From positions 1 through 37,342 of the forward strand of contig CANQBW010000013.1 in NCBI GenBank assembly GCA_947589565.1: DNA of 37,342 bases, written 5' to 3'. The position numbers and the translations under genes were made by a program. This stretch comes from an uncultured Clostridia bacterium (GTDB lineage Bacteria; Bacillota; Clostridia; Christensenellales; Borkfalkiaceae). Below, piece by piece: positions 34,054 to 37,342 of this stretch (position 1 is its first letter; every line of letters begins with the position of its first letter). The notes beneath the pieces are model-generated. The model had not been told where the DNA came from. It was given only the letters and a program-made list of their open reading frames with translations, and did not search any database.

Positions 34054-34248
34054 ATGACCAATTTGACAGCAAAAGATCTGGATGTTTTAAGTCAGGTCAT
34101 GACCGCGGAAGAGATGGCGTGCAAGAAGGCGCGGATCTATTCCAAGACATTGACCGACGCTGCGCTCGCGCAGGAGATGGAGCGCATCGCAAACGCGCAC
34201 GCGCAGAGATTCAACGCGCTCTTCACGATGATAGGAGGCAAATCATGA
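34054..34248 (+). CDS. Small CotF/ferritin-like helical protein
   Basis: 64 residues with AAGGAGG 8 bases before the ATG. Two amphipathic helices (LTAKDLDVLSQVMTAEEMACKKA and AALAQEMERIANAHAQRF) fit one half of a CotF/ferritin-like bundle, a family found in spore coats of Firmicutes. Its stop overlaps the next start (ATGA), so it probably forms a complex with the CotF-like product. Confidence 0.7.
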   Translation: MTNLTAKDLDVLSQVMTAEEMACKKARIYSKTLTDAALAQEMERIANAHAQRFNALFTMIGGKS

Positions 34249-34541
34249 GACAGACAAAGCAGGATACGACGCTCAACGAACAGGACGCCCTTCAGGACAT
34301 GCTCAACGTCGAAAAGCTCTTGATGAGCTACTATTCGGCGGCTCTGACCGAGGGCAGCTGCAAGCCCTTCCGCAAGGAAATTCTCAAGAATTACACCTCG
34401 AGCGCGGACACGCAGTTCAACGTCTTCGAGCAGATGCTCTCCCGCGGCTACTATCAGGTCCAGCCCGCGGAGAAGATGCTCATCGACCAGAAGGCGGATA
34501 CCTTCTCCAAGGTCAAGAAGCAGATCGCGGTGAACGAATGA
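34245..34541 (+). CDS. CotF-like spore coat protein
   Basis: 98 residues. The NEQDALQDMLNVEKLLMSYYS region, the central RKEILKNYTSS and the C-terminal QFNVFEQMLSRGYYQVQPAEK segment are typical of CotF-family spore coat proteins. AGGAGG lies 6 bases upstream. It is tightly coupled to both neighbours by four-base overlaps. Its role in sporulation is inferred from the family; no other sporulation gene is in the window. Confidence 0.8.
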   Translation: MRQTKQDTTLNEQDALQDMLNVEKLLMSYYSAALTEGSCKPFRKEILKNYTSSADTQFNVFEQMLSRGYYQVQPAEKMLIDQKADTFSKVKKQIAVNE

Positions 34542-34669
34542 AAAAGCAGACCGAACAGGAAAAAAAGGACGACAAGACCAAGTATCCGCACAATCCGCGC
34601 TATTGCATGATTCTACCCGACGCGGAAAAGCCGGGCGAAGAGGACATTTCTTCGACGGGTCAGTCCTGA
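34538..34669 (+). CDS. 43-residue protein coupled to the CotF-like gene
   Basis: Begins with an ATGA overlap on the CotF-like gene and ends at TGA 34667-34669. The product starts MKKQTEQEKKDDKTKYPHN and is very hydrophilic, with NPRYCMILPD as its only hydrophobic patch and one Cys. I do not recognise it. The coupled start and the terminator right after support it being real. Confidence 0.55.
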   Translation: MKKQTEQEKKDDKTKYPHNPRYCMILPDAEKPGEEDISSTGQS

Positions 34670-34680
34670 AAAAGAAAAAA

Positions 34681-34703
34681 ACAGCGAATCCTCGCTGTTT
34701 TTT
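34681..34703 (+). terminator. Intrinsic terminator of the CotF-like cassette
   Basis: ACAGCGA (34681-34687) pairs with TCGCTGT (34692-34698), followed by TTTTTT. Confidence 0.9.
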
Positions 34704-34704
34704 G

Positions 34705-34733
34705 TTGCATTAAAAGCGAAATTGTGGTAGAAT
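34705..34733 (+). promoter_or_regulatory. Promoter of the PTS EIIC-like gene
   Basis: TTGCAT (34705-34710), 17 bases, extended TAGAAT (34728-34733), starting right at the end of the preceding terminator. Confidence 0.6.
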
Positions 34734-34764
34734 ATCGAATATTTCCGGGAAAGGACAAAAAAGA

Positions 34765-35925
34765 ATGCAAGAAGAAGATTCTCAGCCCCTCGAGGCGTCC
34801 GAGAAGAGCAAAAAACAAAAATTCGTCGAGGGGATCAAAAAATATTCCAACCGTTACTTCATCGTCGCCTTTGCGGGCATGGCGAACGGGCTGTTCTGCA
34901 CCCTCATCGCGGGGACGATCATCTGTCAGATCGCCCGCCTGTTCGGGAACGGAATGAACAACTTCGAGTTTTTCAACCTCTGTTTCCGCTTTCTGAACGG
35001 ACTTGGGACCTTTGCCAAGGTCATCATGGGGGCGGGGATCGGCGTCGGGATCGCCTACGCCCTCAAATGTCCCAAAATGACGATGGCGTGTTCGGTCGCA
35101 GTCGGCATTTTTGCCGCCAACGCGCCCACTTTGATCTCCTATATCAGTACGATGGATACGAGCAAGCTCTCCTCCGCCGTGCTCATTGCGACGGGGAATC
35201 CCATCACCTGCTATCTCGCCGTCGTCGTCGCCTGCGAGCTCGGCGCATGGGTCACGGGAAAGACAAAGATCGACATTCTGGTCGTCCCGCTCGTGTGTAT
35301 CCTGTCGGGCGGACTCATCGCGGCGCTTTTGGGGACTCCCGTCGAATGGCTCATGACCAAGATCGGCGAGGGCATCAACGCCGCAACGATGATGCAGCCG
35401 TTTTTGATGGGACTGGTCATCTCGATTTCGATGGGACTTCTGTTGACCCTCCCGACTTCAAGCGCGGCGATCGGCGTCTCCATCGGACTCAAGGGGATCG
35501 CCGCCGGCGCGGGTGTTGCGGGCTGCTGCGCCCACATGATTGGCTTTGCGGTCGCAAGTTTCCGCGAAAATAAATTTTCGGGACTTGTGGCGCAGGGCCT
35601 GGGAACCTCCATGCTGCAAATTCCGAATTTAAAGAATCCCCGCATTCTGATCCCCGCGGTCGTAGCGTCCGCCGTCGTCGGCCCCATTTCGACCTGTCTC
35701 TTCAAATTGGAAGCGACTGCGGTCGGCTCGGGCATGGGAACGGCGGGCCTCGTCGGCGTCATTGACATGATCGGCGCGTCCGTCGGCGTCATTCCGACTT
35801 GGCAGCTCGTCCTGGGCGTGATCTTAGTCTGTTTTGTGCTTCCCGCGGCCATCGCCTTCGGCGTGAGCGAACTCCTGCGAAAGGTAGGCTGGATCAAGAA
35901 AGGGGATATGAAAATAGAGCTATAG
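34765..35925 (+). CDS. PTS EIIC-like membrane protein (EIIC_2 type)
   Basis: 386 residues with about ten hydrophobic segments. The N terminus has a cytoplasmic charged tail, then KFVEGIKKYSNRYFI. The glycine-rich helices GAGIGVGIAYALKCPKMTMA, SISMGLLLTLPTSSAAIGVS and GLVAQGLGTSMLQIPNL match the EIIC_2 family of sugar-PTS-like permeases. No EIIA, EIIB or HPr gene is nearby, so it either uses subunits encoded elsewhere or is not a true PTS transporter. The substrate is unknown. AAAGGA precedes the ATG. Confidence 0.85.
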   Translation: MQEEDSQPLEASEKSKKQKFVEGIKKYSNRYFIVAFAGMANGLFCTLIAGTIICQIARLFGNGMNNFEFFNLCFRFLNGLGTFAKVIMGAGIGVGIAYALKCPKMTMACSVAVGIFAANAPTLISYISTMDTSKLSSAVLIATGNPITCYLAVVVACELGAWVTGKTKIDILVVPLVCILSGGLIAALLGTPVEWLMTKIGEGINAATMMQPFLMGLVISISMGLLLTLPTSSAAIGVSIGLKGIAAGAGVAGCCAHMIGFAVASFRENKFSGLVAQGLGTSMLQIPNLKNPRILIPAVVASAVVGPISTCLFKLEATAVGSGMGTAGLVGVIDMIGASVGVIPTWQLVLGVILVCFVLPAAIAFGVSELLRKVGWIKKGDMKIEL

Positions 35926-35929
35926 TTTC

Positions 35930-36112
35930 GGCAAAAATCTTGCTGCGCAATTTACTTGTTTGCCTTGAATTGGGTGGTCGTCACGGTCGCTTTCACGACA
36001 ATAAGCCGAAGGGGTTCGGCAAATTAAGTGCGCTGCCGCAAAAGCGTGGTTTTGCTCCGCGCAGTAATTTTAGAATAAAGGGCAACCGTCGTCATTCCGA
36101 GCGCAGATGACG
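35930..36112. repeat. Repeat cluster after the EIIC-like gene
   Basis: Matches the 5' part of the unit at 32965-33020 (TTGTTTGCCTTGA...TTTCACGACAATAAG) followed by a unit shared with 91-165 (GTGCGCTGCCGCAAAAGCG). A fragment GTCATTCCGAGCGCAG (36090-36105) ends it. Confidence 0.8.
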
Positions 36113-36147
36113 GCGTTTATTACCCGCATTCATAAACCGAAAAATCA

Positions 36148-36173
36148 GTGCGCCGCCCGAAAGGGCGGCGCAC
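36148..36173. terminator. GC-rich hairpin, terminator-like
   Basis: GTGCGCCGCCC pairs with GGGCGGCGCAC around GAAA. A T-run follows on the minus strand; plus-strand T content is weak. Similar to the hairpin at 36971-37000. Confidence 0.6.
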
Positions 36174-36197
36174 AATTTCCGCTTGTGTTTAGAGCGT

Positions 36198-36226
36198 TTG
36201 ACATGACAAATTTCTTGTAGTATAAT
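36198..36226 (+). promoter_or_regulatory. Perfect consensus promoter giving a leaderless transcript
   Basis: TTGACA (36198-36203), 17 bases, TATAAT (36221-36226). The ATG begins 7 bases after the -10 box, at the expected start site, with no ribosome-binding site. Confidence 0.75.
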
Positions 36227-36232
36227 TTTTCC

Positions 36233-36961
36233 ATGAAATTCTCGGAAATACTCTTGATCGCCGTCTTTTTGTTCTGTATCGGAAGTTTTCTCGGATGGAT
36301 CCTCGAGGTCTTCTTCCGCAGATTTTTTTCGGCGAAAAAATGGATCAACCCGGGTTTTTTGACGGGGCCCTATCTTCCCCTCTACGGGTTCGGACTTGTC
36401 GGACTCTTCGGGATCTCTCAGATCCCCATCCGAACGGGCATGGCGTGGCTCGATGTGCTCCTTACGATTTTGCTGATGGGAATTTCCATGACCGTCATCG
36501 AATATATTGCGGGACTCATCTTCATCAAGGGTATGAAGATCAAGCTTTGGGACTATTCCGACCGACGCGGGAACATTCAGGGGATCATCTGTCCGCTCTT
36601 CTCCCTCTTCTGGCTGATCATCGCTGCGGCCTTCTATTTTATCATGACGGACCCCGTGCTCAGAGCCGTCAATTGGTTTGTCAATCATATGGGGTTTGCC
36701 TTCTTCGTGGGAATGTTCATGGGAATTTTCCTGATCGATCTGTGTCATTCGCTCAATCTGTCCGTCAAGATCAGGAAATTTGCAAAGGAGAAGAATATCG
36801 TCGTTCACTTTGAAAAACTCAAGGAGAATATCCGCGAGCACATCGAGACCTTCGAAAAAAGACACGCGAACTTCTGCTTTCCCTTCCGCTCCGCCCGCAA
36901 CCTCCTCGAAGAACTCGAATCTTACGCCGAAAAACTCAGAGAGGAGAGAAAGAAAAAATAA
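36233..36961 (+). CDS. CmpB-family membrane protein (putative ABC transporter type IV)
   Basis: 242 residues with about five membrane helices and a basic, charged C-terminal tail (residues about 180-242). Family landmarks: SFLGWILEVFFRR, NPGFLTGPYLPLYGFG, WDYSDRRGNIQGIICPLFSLFW. The family is annotated as a putative ABC-transporter type IV but its transport role is not established. Length and motif order are normal. Leaderless start. No ATPase gene is adjacent. Confidence 0.85.
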   Translation: MKFSEILLIAVFLFCIGSFLGWILEVFFRRFFSAKKWINPGFLTGPYLPLYGFGLVGLFGISQIPIRTGMAWLDVLLTILLMGISMTVIEYIAGLIFIKGMKIKLWDYSDRRGNIQGIICPLFSLFWLIIAAAFYFIMTDPVLRAVNWFVNHMGFAFFVGMFMGIFLIDLCHSLNLSVKIRKFAKEKNIVVHFEKLKENIREHIETFEKRHANFCFPFRSARNLLEELESYAEKLREERKKK

Positions 36962-36970
36962 ATCGGATAA

Positions 36971-37010
36971 AATGTGCGCCGCCCGAAAGGACGGCGCATT
37001 TTGCTTTTTT
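36971..37010 (+). terminator. Terminator of the CmpB-family gene
   Basis: TGCGCCG (36975-36981) pairs with CGGCGCA (36992-36998), followed by TTTTGCTTTTTT. Confidence 0.85.
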
Positions 37011-37342
37011 CGTCGAAAAGCTCGCTTCGCGATCTTTCCCGACGAGGAAATGGTTCTTGGAATTTGGGAACGTCCCATCGATAGCTTAGGGGATTCCTCG
37101 ACTACGCTCGGAATGACATGCTTTTACCATTGTCATGTTGAGCGAAGTCGAAACATCTCGTCCTTTGTTCCAATAAAAGGCGCGTTGGGAAATTACATTT
37201 TCCATAAGCGCACCCCATTTGCCGAACCCCTTCGGCTTATTGTCATTTGATAAGGGCGAGATCCTTCGACTACGCTCGGAATGACATGCTTTTACCATTG
37301 TCATGTTGAGCGAAGTCGAAACATCTCGTCCTTTGTTCCAAT
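37009..37342. repeat. Terminal repeat cluster with an exact 77-base direct repeat
   Basis: Holds the TCGTCGAAAAGCTCGC hairpin unit (37009-37055) and inverted CTCGGAATGACA/TGTCATGTTGAGCGAAG units. Bases 37098-37174 and 37266-37342 are identical over 77 bases. A reverse-oriented piece of the ATAAGCCGAAGGGG unit lies at 37216-37242. The window ends exactly at the end of the second 77-base copy. No gene is seen. Confidence 0.85.

Noticed and set aside
195-37342. CRISPR array
   Set aside because: The repeats are dispersed, in both orientations and without regular spacers, and no cas gene is present.

Overview
The window looks like part of a chromosome from an uncultured, strictly anaerobic Clostridia-type Firmicute, probably a gut lineage. 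The evidence is a set of [FeFe]-hydrogenase maturases, three lipoproteins with Firmicute-style Cys-rich repeats, CotF-like small proteins, an EF2568-type cysteine desulfurase next to a DUF3343 protein, and consensus TTGACA-17-TATAAT promoters with strong AGGAGG ribosome-binding sites. The lineage is inferred from gene content only; there is no rRNA here.

Layout. 1-564: repeats, hairpins and a promoter. 565-6396: three lipoproteins built on the same N-terminal Cys-rich module, one ending in BspA-like leucine-rich repeats and two ending in TlpA/ResA-like thioredoxin domains, with a small DUF1893 gene between. 6690-8033 (minus): glutamate dehydrogenase. 8243-8317: tRNA-Arg(CCU), whose 3' end is mirrored by a long hairpin. 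8625-18837: a surface-glycan locus with an O-antigen polymerase/ligase-like membrane protein, the complete dTDP-L-rhamnose pathway (rmlA, C, D, B), UDP-galactopyranose mutase, and five transferase-type genes, mostly with overlapping ends. No flippase or ABC exporter for the glycan is seen. 18973-20383: a ferritin-like protein, a GNAT acetyltransferase and an unknown protein. 20412-25105: a TM1266-type regulator with hydE, hydG and hydF, preceded by a structured 5' leader and interrupted between hydG and hydF by an element with tRNA-T-arm-like inverted ends. 25133-29436: an ABC-type ATPase with an operator-like dyad over its promoter and two FtsX-type permeases, split by repeats. 29511-30890 (minus): tryptophanase. 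30970-32919: two small unknown proteins, then a divergent cysteine desulfurase/DUF3343 pair. 33379-34669: endonuclease III and a three-gene overlapping CotF-like cassette. 34765-36961: a PTS EIIC-like membrane protein and a CmpB-family membrane protein. 36962-37342: repeats up to the window end.

Almost every gap between transcription units holds units of a few dispersed palindromic repeat families, often as inverted pairs. One copy supplies the last codons and stop of a glycosyltransferase gene. The most interesting unexplained items are the 279-bp element at 23339-23617, the leader of the hydrogenase-maturation operon, the Cys-rich/thioredoxin lipoprotein pair, and two genes whose consensus promoters place the start codon at the predicted transcription start (leaderless).
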